Assembly (NCBI GenBank): GCA_947573605.1
Contig: CANPGM010000011.1
Coordinates: 1-64,000 of the forward strand
Length of the DNA: 64,000 nucleotides
DNA from: an uncultured Roseburia sp.
GTDB taxonomy: Bacteria > Bacillota > Clostridia > Lachnospirales > Lachnospiraceae
Direction: 5' to 3'
Part shown: positions 54,433-62,911 of the stretch, piece after piece
Position numbering within the stretch: position 1 is the stretch's first letter
Layout: every line of letters begins with the position of its first letter
Notes under the pieces: generated by a model
What the model was told of the DNA's origin: nothing
Databases searched by the model: none
Seen by the model: the letters and a program-made list of their open reading frames with translations, nothing else
Program-made: the position numbers and the translations under genes

Positions 54433-55661
54433 AGGTAACGAAGAGACAGATTTTATATGCCCTCCTTTTTTTATCGGTTATATTGAATTCTATAATGGTT
54501 CAGTACGTGATCGGTATGAACTATTTTGACGAACTGGCAGCCTTGTTTTCTTTTACTTATATAATATTTCATTGGCGTAAAGGAATGCAAAAAAGATATT
54601 TTAATGTTGTAATGGTTGTTGCCGTTATAATTGTAATTGGTCTGACGGGAAATCTGATATGGTCCTATCAGGAAGGCGGGCTTGTTGTCATAAAGGATAT
54701 TGTTGCATTTTCTAAAATGCCGGTTACAATGGTAGCCCTATCGATGTGGAGCGATAAAAAAAGTAATGACAGTGCGCTTGAAGCTGCATATACGTTGTCT
54801 AAGATTATTTTGACAATTATGTTTGTATTTGCAATTATATCGTTGTTTGTTGATATCGGCATGTCTCACGATGTTAGAAGGGGTATCAGTTCTTTTAGAT
54901 TTTTATTTAATCATCCGACCTTTCTGGTTTACGCGGTAGTTGTAATGTCTGTTGTAATGGTTGCACATGGAATACAGCGTAAGGATATAAAATATCATAT
55001 TGAGGCGATCGCTCTATTGATTTTAAGTATGCGTGATAAAGCATTTTTGTATTTGGTTGCATACGTCTTTTTGCTAATCTTGATTCCGAATATTAAACGG
55101 ATTAAGATTCGGTATATTATCATTGTGGGTATAGCCGGACTGGTAGTATCTTACAGTAAAATTATGGCCTATTTATCTTATTCGTGGTCGCCTCGTGCCG
55201 GAATGTATTTGACCGGTTTTCAACTGCTCAGGAAGTGTTTCCCGATAGGAAGCGGGTTCGGAACGTTTGCAAGTCCGCTGTCCGGTGAGTATTATTCAAA
55301 AGTATATTATATGTATGGTTTCAGCAGAATACCTGGAGTAAGTCCCAATAATTATGAGAATTTGGGGGATGCCGGATGGCCGTATTATTACGGGCAGTTT
55401 GGAGTGATCGGATGTTTGCTGTTTGCGTTTATACTTTTCTCGCTGTATAAAATAATTGTTCGTAAATACCTTGTGCTGGAATGGAAAAGAAAAGCGGCGT
55501 ATCTTATGCTGGCGTATCTTTTTATTGCTTCGTTGGTGGAGAGTATTTTTATTAACGAGGCAGGCGTAACATCTATGATCGTTATTTTTGTATTTTTAGG
55601 GCAAGAAGCGTTCATAAAATCCGATCAGACGGGACAAATCGAAAATGGGCAAAAATTATGA
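54429..55661 (+). CDS. Wzy-like polysaccharide polymerase
   Basis: This 410-residue integral membrane protein has about ten to eleven hydrophobic segments. A large loop near 255-320 is rich in Gly, Pro and Tyr (RAGMYLTGFQLLRKCFPIGS, GFGTFASPLSGEYYSK), typical of O-antigen polymerase loops. Sequence families are poorly conserved, so the call rests on topology and on the position between transferases and flippase. The region is AT-rich compared with the housekeeping genes. It overlaps the acyltransferase gene. Confidence 0.75.
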   Translation: MKVTKRQILYALLFLSVILNSIMVQYVIGMNYFDELAALFSFTYIIFHWRKGMQKRYFNVVMVVAVIIVIGLTGNLIWSYQEGGLVVIKDIVAFSKMPVTMVALSMWSDKKSNDSALEAAYTLSKIILTIMFVFAIISLFVDIGMSHDVRRGISSFRFLFNHPTFLVYAVVVMSVVMVAHGIQRKDIKYHIEAIALLILSMRDKAFLYLVAYVFLLILIPNIKRIKIRYIIIVGIAGLVVSYSKIMAYLSYSWSPRAGMYLTGFQLLRKCFPIGSGFGTFASPLSGEYYSKVYYMYGFSRIPGVSPNNYENLGDAGWPYYYGQFGVIGCLLFAFILFSLYKIIVRKYLVLEWKRKAAYLMLAYLFIASLVESIFINEAGVTSMIVIFVFLGQEAFIKSDQTGQIENGQKL

Positions 55662-56667
55662 CAGACTGGATGCGGGAAAACTTTTCATGGCGATCTGCGT
55701 CGTCGCAATTCATACTCATCCGTTGGAATTTTGTACGCTGGAGTCTGTGAACAGGCTCTATAACGTTTTTATTTATACTGCGGTGCCTTATTTTTTTCTT
55801 GCAACAGGTTTTTTGCTGGGAGAAAAAATGAAGGCGAAGTCAAACTGTGAAAAGGCCGCTGTTTTCAAACAATATGCGCATAAAACAATCAGACTATATC
55901 TGATCTGGAATATTTTATATTTTCCGCTGGCAGTTTACGGTTACTGCATGGAAGGACGCGGCATAGGCAGCGCAGTCCTCGAATATATCCGCGGTCTGCT
56001 TTTTATCGGTCAGCATTTTCATTCCTGGCAGTTGTGGTATCTGCTTTCCGCAATTTATGCGGTTACCGTTCTTGCCTTTTTAAATGATCGCGGTGTAAAA
56101 AAGGGCGTTATTCTGCTATTGGGCGGTATTTTGTTCCTTATCGGCACGGTGATGACGTCGCTTATCGAGACAGGAGCGACAAACAGTTTTATATTCTTAT
56201 GGAGCAAGGTGTTTGGCGGAACCGGCCGGTTATTTTATGGATTGTTTTATATAGAAGCCGGAATTCTCATTAGCGGCGGTTTAACTAAACTGAGAGATAA
56301 GACAGGGATTCTTGCTGCCGGCGTTTGTTTCGGTCTGCTATGCGGATATTTTGCCGGAGACGGAATATTGGGTGAGATCGTTCAAAATATAAGCCGAATT
56401 CCAATTGCAGCGGGACTGCTGTGTCTAAGTGTGAAGGACGGTAAGAGATCCATTTCCATACCCGGGGGGGGGTATGTTGCACTCAGAAAAATCAGTACGG
56501 TTCTTTATTTCGTACATATGTGGGTATTTTCCCTGTATTGTTTAGCGAAAGGCGGCCGGATTACTTTCGGCCCCGAAGCTTTTTTGACGACAATTACTGT
56601 TTCGTTGACGGCGGGGCTGATCCTTGTTTTGATACACAGTAAAAAAATAGATTCTTTCTTTTTTTAA
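55645..56667 (+). CDS. Acyltransferase family 3 membrane enzyme with G9 tract
   Basis: This 340-residue protein has about ten membrane helices. The family start is RLDAGKLFMAICVVAIHTHPLEF with the conserved His; LIWNILYFPLAVYGY and HSWQLWYLLSAIYA follow. AT-3 enzymes carry acyl groups across or at the membrane onto surface sugars. An uninterrupted G9 run (56464-56472) encodes three glycines near residue 275. Gain or loss of one G would truncate the last ~65 residues, so the enzyme may switch on and off. Confidence 0.85.
   Translation: MGKNYDRLDAGKLFMAICVVAIHTHPLEFCTLESVNRLYNVFIYTAVPYFFLATGFLLGEKMKAKSNCEKAAVFKQYAHKTIRLYLIWNILYFPLAVYGYCMEGRGIGSAVLEYIRGLLFIGQHFHSWQLWYLLSAIYAVTVLAFLNDRGVKKGVILLLGGILFLIGTVMTSLIETGATNSFIFLWSKVFGGTGRLFYGLFYIEAGILISGGLTKLRDKTGILAAGVCFGLLCGYFAGDGILGEIVQNISRIPIAAGLLCLSVKDGKRSISIPGGGYVALRKISTVLYFVHMWVFSLYCLAKGGRITFGPEAFLTTITVSLTAGLILVLIHSKKIDSFFF
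56464..56472 (+). repeat. G9 homopolymer inside the acyltransferase gene
   Basis: Nine consecutive G follow CCC within the coding frame (Pro-Gly-Gly-Gly). No other G run of this length was noticed in the window. Such tracts are typical slippage sites. Confidence 0.85.
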
Positions 56668-56677
56668 GGATATGGTA

Positions 56678-58126
56678 ATGAAAGCAGGTAAAGTGATAAA
56701 TAAGTATAAAAATCTGTCGGAACCTGTCAAAGCTTCGTTCTGGTATACAATCTGCAACGTTTTGAATAAGGGGATCGCGCTTTTGTCCACTCCGATTTTT
56801 ACAAGAATACTCACGGAGGAACAGTACGGTACGTTCTCCATTTTTCAATCCTGGTTTAGCATTATTCTGATCTTTACCTCTTTTAATATTTTTTTGGGAG
56901 GCTATACAAAAGGGCTGCTTCTATACAGAGATAAAAGAGATGAATTTACATCTTCCTTGTTATCTTTGACAACATTGATTACAATGGTATTTGCAGCAGC
57001 GTACGTATTAAACATAGATTTCTGGACAGATGTTTTTGAGTTATCTCCCGTGCTTATGCTGGCGATGTTCATAGAGCTTCTGACAATGCCGGCTTTGGAA
57101 TTTTGGTCGGCGCGGGAAAGATTCGATTACCGTTATAAAAAATATGTAGCGATTTCTGTCGCAATGAGCATATTAAGTCTGGGAGGAGGCGTTGTCGCCG
57201 TACTCAGTACGTCCTGTAAAGTTGAAGCAAGGGTATATTCCGATGTAATTGCAAAGGCGATATTTGCGGGAACCCTGTTTGTACTTGTTCTTGCGAAAGG
57301 CAGGAAATTTTTTGACAGAGCTTACTGGAAGTACGCGCTTGCTTTTAACCTGCCGCTGATTCCTCATTATTTATCTAATTATGTGCTGAACCAGTCCGAC
57401 CGTCTGATGATTGGCCGGATGGCCGGAGCCGAACAGGCTGCATATTACAGCGTTGCATATACAATTTCTACTATGGCGGTATTAATTACTACTTCGATTA
57501 ATAACTCGCTGACGCCATATATTTATAAATCCATTGATACCGGAGAAAAAACAGGGATTAAGAAGGCGACGCAGCCGCTGATTCTTCTGGTTGCAGGGCT
57601 TAGCGTTCTGACAATGGCCTTTGCTCCGGAAATCATTCTTCTGTTTGCCGGAAGAAAATATGCGGACGCAATCTATGTAATTCCGCCGATTGCAGCCTCC
57701 GTTTTTTTTATTTTTCTATATTCGTTGTTCAGTACAATAGAATATTTTTATCAAAAAACGGGGTTTATTGCAGTTGCGACATGTATCAGCGCAGGTTTAA
57801 ATCTGGTTTTAAATTATCTCTTTATTTCTCTGTACGGCTATTATGCAGCGGGATATACGACACTGGTGTGCTATATTTGCCTCGCGGTTATGCATTATGC
57901 GTTTTATAAGAAAGTATTGAGAAAAGAAATGCCGGAGATTAGAAACTTATATGATATGAAATTGATTTTGGTTACGGCATCGGCCGTACTTCTCGTTATG
58001 CTGGTAATGGCGTTTACTTACCATATGTATCTGATTCGTTACGGAATCATTGTAATCCTGTTTGCAGTTGGGATTGGGAAACGTAAAAAGATAGCGGCGG
58101 CCGTACGGGGATTTTCAAAAAAGTAG
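56678..58126 (+). CDS. Wzx-type polysaccharide flippase (MATE/MOP superfamily)
   Basis: This protein has 482 residues from ATG 56678 (AAGGATATGGTA upstream). It has twelve or more hydrophobic segments. The MOP-family features are PVKASFWYTICNVLNKGIALLSTPIFTRILTEEQYG (spread over the first helix) and FNLPLIPHYLSNYVLNQSDRLMIGR. It would move the lipid-linked repeat unit to the outer face for Wzy polymerisation. The neighbours Wzy, Wzz and the initiating transferase complete a Wzx/Wzy pathway. Confidence 0.9.
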   Translation: MKAGKVINKYKNLSEPVKASFWYTICNVLNKGIALLSTPIFTRILTEEQYGTFSIFQSWFSIILIFTSFNIFLGGYTKGLLLYRDKRDEFTSSLLSLTTLITMVFAAAYVLNIDFWTDVFELSPVLMLAMFIELLTMPALEFWSARERFDYRYKKYVAISVAMSILSLGGGVVAVLSTSCKVEARVYSDVIAKAIFAGTLFVLVLAKGRKFFDRAYWKYALAFNLPLIPHYLSNYVLNQSDRLMIGRMAGAEQAAYYSVAYTISTMAVLITTSINNSLTPYIYKSIDTGEKTGIKKATQPLILLVAGLSVLTMAFAPEIILLFAGRKYADAIYVIPPIAASVFFIFLYSLFSTIEYFYQKTGFIAVATCISAGLNLVLNYLFISLYGYYAAGYTTLVCYICLAVMHYAFYKKVLRKEMPEIRNLYDMKLILVTASAVLLVMLVMAFTYHMYLIRYGIIVILFAVGIGKRKKIAAAVRGFSKK

Positions 58127-58156
58127 TTATTTGAATTGGTCAGAGGGGAGGCTTTG

Positions 58157-59374
58157 ATGAGCATAATAGGATACCTGAGGAAAAACGGAGTAAAACATGC
58201 GTTAGACGTCATCTATCAGTACAAAATAGATCTGTTTCTGCAGAAACTAATGCTTCCGTTTTTAAAAAAGAAACCGCTGAAAGATGTGATTCTGATAGAA
58301 AGCCATGATGATTTTGACTGTAACGGAGGGGCGTTTTATGACTATCTGATTGCCGGCGGCTATCACAGAAAATATAAAATTGTGTGGCTGTTAAAACATA
58401 AGATTCCGAAAAAGCTTCCCCCGAATGTGGAGGCGTTTCATCTGTACAAGCCGGGAATAAAAAAGGATTACTATATATGTAGGGCCAAGTACTTTCTTGC
58501 CGATAATGTTGTGACAAACAAGGTGAGAAAGGAACAGCTTTCTTTCTATTTGTGTCATGGCGCATTCGGATTAAAAAATTGCGTGGGTATGCTGAATCTG
58601 CCGGAAAGTGTAGATTACATCGCATCTTCTTCAAAAAATTATGATCCGATCCTTTCCGTACAGGTCGGCAGAGCATACCCGAATCAATCCATGATTCATA
58701 CCGGTTATCCGTTTCATGACGTGATATTCCAGGAGCATGTTGAAAATGAGGTAAAAAAGATTTCGGATAAAGAGTATCGGAAAACAATTATCTGGATGCC
58801 GACGTTCCGTAAGGGCGGCGGATTCCGAAGAAACGACAGTGTCGACGAACAGCCGCTTGGACTGCCTCTGATAAAAAGCAGGGAAATGCTGCAGGCGCTG
58901 CAGGACTATTTGGAAAAAGAGAATGTATTGATGATAATTAAGATACATCCCAAGCAGGATCCGTCGACGATTAAGGACCTGGAAAGCCTTGAGAATATCA
59001 AGGTCGTTACCGGTCTTACGATGAAGGAACTCAATCTGAATAATTACAGAATGATAAGGGATGCAGACGCTTTAATCAGTGATTACTCTTCTATTGCTTA
59101 TTCCTTCCTGCTGCTGAATCGCCCGATCGGATTTGTTTTGTCTGATTTAAGCAGCTATAAGCTGGGACTCGTCGTTGAAAATCCGGATGAGTTTATCGTC
59201 GGCCCCAAGATTTATACCTTTGAGGATTTTATCAGCTTTTGTTCCGATGTGGTAAACGGACGGGATGCGTTTGAAGCGAAACGAAAAAAGGTAATTGACT
59301 GGCTTTATGAAGACTGTGACGGAAACAGCTGCGCGCGGCTGGCTGAATTCATGGGACTTGAAAGGCCAAAGTAA
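58157..59374 (+). CDS. CDP-glycerol glycerophosphotransferase-like (TagF/TagB family)
   Basis: This protein has 405 residues from ATG 58157 (GAGGGGAGG upstream). The conserved C-terminal GT-B domain has YLCHGAFGLKN, IWMPTFRKGGGFRR, IIKIHPKQD and DADALISDYSSIAYSFLLL. The family transfers polyol phosphates such as glycerol phosphate from CDP donors. No tagD-type CDP-glycerol synthesis gene is seen, but a CDP-choline-forming enzyme is next. A CDP-linked donor made by the neighbour is therefore worth considering, though TagF-like use of CDP-choline is not established. Confidence 0.87.
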   Translation: MSIIGYLRKNGVKHALDVIYQYKIDLFLQKLMLPFLKKKPLKDVILIESHDDFDCNGGAFYDYLIAGGYHRKYKIVWLLKHKIPKKLPPNVEAFHLYKPGIKKDYYICRAKYFLADNVVTNKVRKEQLSFYLCHGAFGLKNCVGMLNLPESVDYIASSSKNYDPILSVQVGRAYPNQSMIHTGYPFHDVIFQEHVENEVKKISDKEYRKTIIWMPTFRKGGGFRRNDSVDEQPLGLPLIKSREMLQALQDYLEKENVLMIIKIHPKQDPSTIKDLESLENIKVVTGLTMKELNLNNYRMIRDADALISDYSSIAYSFLLLNRPIGFVLSDLSSYKLGLVVENPDEFIVGPKIYTFEDFISFCSDVVNGRDAFEAKRKKVIDWLYEDCDGNSCARLAEFMGLERPK

Positions 59375-59399
59375 CGGCGGAAGCAGAGGGTATTTGGTA

Positions 59400-61163
59400 A
59401 TGAATCAACAAGTTTTTAATGTTCTCAGGTATTTTGCAGAAAATCCGGGAAAGATTACGCAGCGTATGATTTCGGAAGAAATCGGAATATCGCCGGAGAG
59501 CGTAAATGAAATGGTAACGCAGTTAATCGGAGAAAAGCAAATAACGGAGGATTATGAGATAACGGAAACAGGAATCGAGGCTCTGAAACCGTTTGAGGTA
59601 GAAAATGCAATTATTCTCGCTGCGGGGATGAGTACGCGATTTGCGCCCTTTTCTTATGAAAAACCAAAAGGACTTACGGTTGTAAAGGGAGAGGTTTTAA
59701 TCGAACGCCAGATCATACAGCTCCAGACTGCAGGAGTGAAGGAAATCATTGTTGTGCTTGGGCATATGATGGAAAAATTTCTGTATCTGATGGATCAGTA
59801 CGGAGTTAAAGTAGTGATCAATAATGAATACAGGTATAAGAATACGCATTCAAGCATTTATTTTGCAAGGGATTATCTGAAAAATACGTATATATGCTGT
59901 GCGGATAATTATTATACGAAAAATGTGTTCCATAAATACGAATATCATGCGCTTTATTCTACCCTGTATATGTCCGGTATCTGGCGTGGCGAGCGGGGCG
60001 TTTTTTGTGAGGAAGACGGGCTGATTATCAATACGAGACGGCCTGCCGTCGACCAGTGGGGAATGAACGGATATGCATATTTTGACAGGGAGTTCAGCAG
60101 GAATTTTGGCCCGATTCTTGAAGAAATATACAATAAGCCGGGTACAAATGATTTATATTGGGAGCAGGTATATGCGGAACATATCGATCGTCTGCATTTG
60201 TATGAAGTCAGGTATACCGACGACGTGATCCTGGAGTTCGATTCGCTTTCCGAACTTGAGGCGTTTGACCCGGAATATATAAAGTACAATGATTTGCAGC
60301 TTCTGCGTAACATTTGTTCTGCGCTCCGGTGTTCCGCCGCCGATATTTACGGGATAAAGCCCGTGGCAAAAGGTTTTACAAATAAATCGTTTCGTTTTTG
60401 CTGCCGCGGGAAAAAGTACATTTACCGTGTGCCGGGCAGACCGTTTTCGGAATTTATTGACAGACGAATAGAAAAAGGCGCTTTGGAAACGGCAAAGAGA
60501 ATCGGCATCGATACTTCCTATATATATCAGGATGAAGCTGCGGGCTGGAAGATAGCGGGGTATATTGAGTCTACGGAAGTATTTGACTTTTCCAATGAGA
60601 AGCATTTAAAGCTGCTTTGTGATATTTTTCACAAATTATATGATCATAATCTGACGTGCGGACGTATCTTCGATCATCTGTACGAGGCGAAACGATTATT
60701 GGAAAAGCTGCGGCTGATGGATGAAGAAACATACGACGCGGCTGCCGGTCTGTTAGGAAAAATTGAGAAGACAGACAGAGAGGTGAAAGGGGACGGATGG
60801 CCGATTCAGATGATACACAACGACGTATACGAAGATAATTTATTAGTCTCAGGGGAACAGTTATATCTGATTGACTGGGAATATGCGGGCGACGCCGACA
60901 AGGGTGTAGATCTTTGCAAATTGTTTGTAAAAAACGAAGCGACGGGCGAAGATATTGAAAGGTATCTGAGCCTTTATTTTGGCAGAAAACCTGACTGTGA
61001 AGAATGCAGGCATATAGTCGGATGCGCGGTTGTGTCTTTTTATTACTGGTACGTATGGGCGTTGTATATGGTAAAAAAAGGAAATGATTATGCGGATCTG
61101 GCCTTTAAATATCTTACGATTACAAACAGATATATCAATGAGTATGAAAACAGGAAAAGCTGA
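59400..61163 (+). CDS. HTH-LicC-LicA-like fusion: phosphocholine cytidylyltransferase and choline kinase
   Basis: This protein has 587 residues from ATG 59400; the open frame continues upstream into the TagF-like gene. Three domains are visible: a winged helix (about 1-65; ITQRMISEEIGISPESVNEMV), a nucleotidyltransferase (about 68-290; AIILAAGMSTRFAPFSYEKP), and a choline/ethanolamine-kinase-like phosphotransferase (about 310-587; VAKGFTNKSFRF, IHNDVYEDNLL, LIDWEYAG). It would phosphorylate choline and activate it as CDP-choline. The transferase LicD is not visible in the window. Confidence 0.87.
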   Translation: MNQQVFNVLRYFAENPGKITQRMISEEIGISPESVNEMVTQLIGEKQITEDYEITETGIEALKPFEVENAIILAAGMSTRFAPFSYEKPKGLTVVKGEVLIERQIIQLQTAGVKEIIVVLGHMMEKFLYLMDQYGVKVVINNEYRYKNTHSSIYFARDYLKNTYICCADNYYTKNVFHKYEYHALYSTLYMSGIWRGERGVFCEEDGLIINTRRPAVDQWGMNGYAYFDREFSRNFGPILEEIYNKPGTNDLYWEQVYAEHIDRLHLYEVRYTDDVILEFDSLSELEAFDPEYIKYNDLQLLRNICSALRCSAADIYGIKPVAKGFTNKSFRFCCRGKKYIYRVPGRPFSEFIDRRIEKGALETAKRIGIDTSYIYQDEAAGWKIAGYIESTEVFDFSNEKHLKLLCDIFHKLYDHNLTCGRIFDHLYEAKRLLEKLRLMDEETYDAAAGLLGKIEKTDREVKGDGWPIQMIHNDVYEDNLLVSGEQLYLIDWEYAGDADKGVDLCKLFVKNEATGEDIERYLSLYFGRKPDCEECRHIVGCAVVSFYYWYVWALYMVKKGNDYADLAFKYLTITNRYINEYENRKS

Positions 61164-61201
61164 CTCGTTATGCGCAAAAAAGCGCGGAAATGGAGTGAAA
61201 A

Positions 61202-61297
61202 ATGGAAGTCTGGATTGCGGTTCTTTTAGGTATCTTTATTATTGCTACAGGAGTCATCTCTCTTGTGCGGTTTTGTAAAGACATGGGAGAGGAATGA
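61202..61297 (+). CDS. 31-residue membrane peptide (symporter accessory-like)
   Basis: This short gene is easily missed: ATG 61202 to TGA 61297, with GGAG seven bases before the ATG. The peptide is one membrane helix (VWIAVLLGIFIIATGVISLV) with a basic/acidic tail ending KDMGEE. Its stop overlaps the symporter start at ATGA. Small accessory peptides of this kind are known beside SSS symporters, so a role in assembly or stability of the transporter is likely. Confidence 0.75.
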   Translation: MEVWIAVLLGIFIIATGVISLVRFCKDMGEE

Positions 61298-62886
61298 ACA
61301 TGAATATTTATTTTGCAGGAATGATAATTTCAATGGCTGCTTATATTGTGCTGGGTTTTGTGATAAGCAGATCGGTAAAGAACGCAAACGATTTCTATGT
61401 TGCGGGCAGAAATGCGCCGACACTGTTAATTACAGGATCGCTCGTAGCTTCTTATTGCTCCACCGGTTTATTTATGGGGGACGTCGGGGAGGCTTACGAC
61501 GGTTTTTATGTTCCGGTTCTGATTACGGTCGCTATGCTGGTAACCGGTTATGTACTCGGAAGTATTTTTTTCGGCAAGTACTTAAGACGGAGTAAGGTTT
61601 TGACGATGCCGGAATTTTTCGGAAAGCGATTCCGGTCGAGAAAGATGAAAATTCTCTCATCTTTGACGGGGCTTGTGATTTATCTGGTATATATGCTTTC
61701 CATTATGCAGGGTATCGGAACGTTAATGAATTATGTAACGGGAGTGCATTACAATGTATGTATTTTACTGGCATTAATCACGTTTACGATTCTTACGGTT
61801 ACTTCCGGATCAAAGGGAGTTCTTATTACCGATACGATTATGTTTGGCTTATTTACAGTTGCGGCCGTTATCGGCGCGTTCGTGATTGTAAATAAAGCGG
61901 GCGGATGGACAGAGGCTGTACGCTCCGTTACGCAGATAAATCCCGATATTTTTTCCTGGCACGGAAATTTGAATCACTATTATCCGACGGGAACAGAAAA
62001 TATGATTTGGGCGCTTATGACCGGTTTTACCTGGATTACCGTGTGTATGGTCGGCCCGTGGCAGTCGAGTCGTTATTTAATGGCAAAAAACGAACATGCC
62101 GTGATTCGTTCCTCCTGTCTTGCCGCATTTTTTGTGTTTTTAATTGAATTTTTGATGATGACAGTCGGCGCGTTTCTTACAAGATTTCAGCCGGATATGC
62201 CGGGGCCTTCCTATGCGATGATTTGGGGCGCAACCAATCTTTTGCCTGCGCTGCTGGGCGTTCTTTTGCTGACAGGAGTGCTGGCGGCGGCAATTTCATC
62301 CGCCACTACATTTCTCTCACTGATTAGTTCTTCCATTGCGAACGATTTATTTGAAATCCGTGATGAAAAGAAAAAAGTCGGCACAGGCAGAATCGCGATC
62401 GGCATTTCGAGTGCGGTTATTCTGTTACTTGCGGTATTCAATCCTCCGGATATCTATGTCATCATGTGCCTGAGCGGGACGGTCGTCGTATGCGCGTGGT
62501 TTCCGGTATGCGTTGCGAGTATCTGGAGTAAACGCGTAACGAAAACGGGGGCGTTTTGCGGAATGCTGTGCGGATTTTTGGGCTGTGCGGCGGTAAAAAT
62601 CTATTCTACGGTAAGCGGGGCGAGTATCCCGATTTATCTGGATGCGTTTTTTGTCGGACTGGTTATGAATGTTTTGGGATTGATTATCGGTTCGGCGTTT
62701 ACGAAAGTAAGTCCGGAAGAAAAAGAAGAACATGAGAAACTGATGGTGACTCCGCCGGAAGAACGCGATTTGCAGGAGACTAAAATTACACGCAGATTTT
62801 TGACAGGGTACATTTTTACAGGCGCAGTAATTATGCTGCTGCTGCTGTTTTTGTGGGCCGTGCCGTATGCGAATACGGTAATGTAA
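61294..62886 (+). CDS. Sodium:solute symporter family (SSS) transporter
   Basis: This 530-residue protein has about 13 membrane helices. SSS landmarks are RNANDFYVAGRN-like VKNANDFYVAGRN, LVASYCSTGLFMGDVGEAYDGFY, GSKGVLITDTIMFGLF and AAAISSATTFLSLISSSIANDLFE with the sodium-site serines. The true start may be ATG 61300 (GAGAGGA upstream). The substrate is unknown. The next genes and the choline-activating enzyme upstream make a quaternary amine or related compound a reasonable guess. Confidence 0.88.
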   Translation: MNMNIYFAGMIISMAAYIVLGFVISRSVKNANDFYVAGRNAPTLLITGSLVASYCSTGLFMGDVGEAYDGFYVPVLITVAMLVTGYVLGSIFFGKYLRRSKVLTMPEFFGKRFRSRKMKILSSLTGLVIYLVYMLSIMQGIGTLMNYVTGVHYNVCILLALITFTILTVTSGSKGVLITDTIMFGLFTVAAVIGAFVIVNKAGGWTEAVRSVTQINPDIFSWHGNLNHYYPTGTENMIWALMTGFTWITVCMVGPWQSSRYLMAKNEHAVIRSSCLAAFFVFLIEFLMMTVGAFLTRFQPDMPGPSYAMIWGATNLLPALLGVLLLTGVLAAAISSATTFLSLISSSIANDLFEIRDEKKKVGTGRIAIGISSAVILLLAVFNPPDIYVIMCLSGTVVVCAWFPVCVASIWSKRVTKTGAFCGMLCGFLGCAAVKIYSTVSGASIPIYLDAFFVGLVMNVLGLIIGSAFTKVSPEEKEEHEKLMVTPPEERDLQETKITRRFLTGYIFTGAVIMLLLLFLWAVPYANTVM

Positions 62887-62911
62887 AGCTGAAAAGGAAG
62901 TTTTTGCAATC

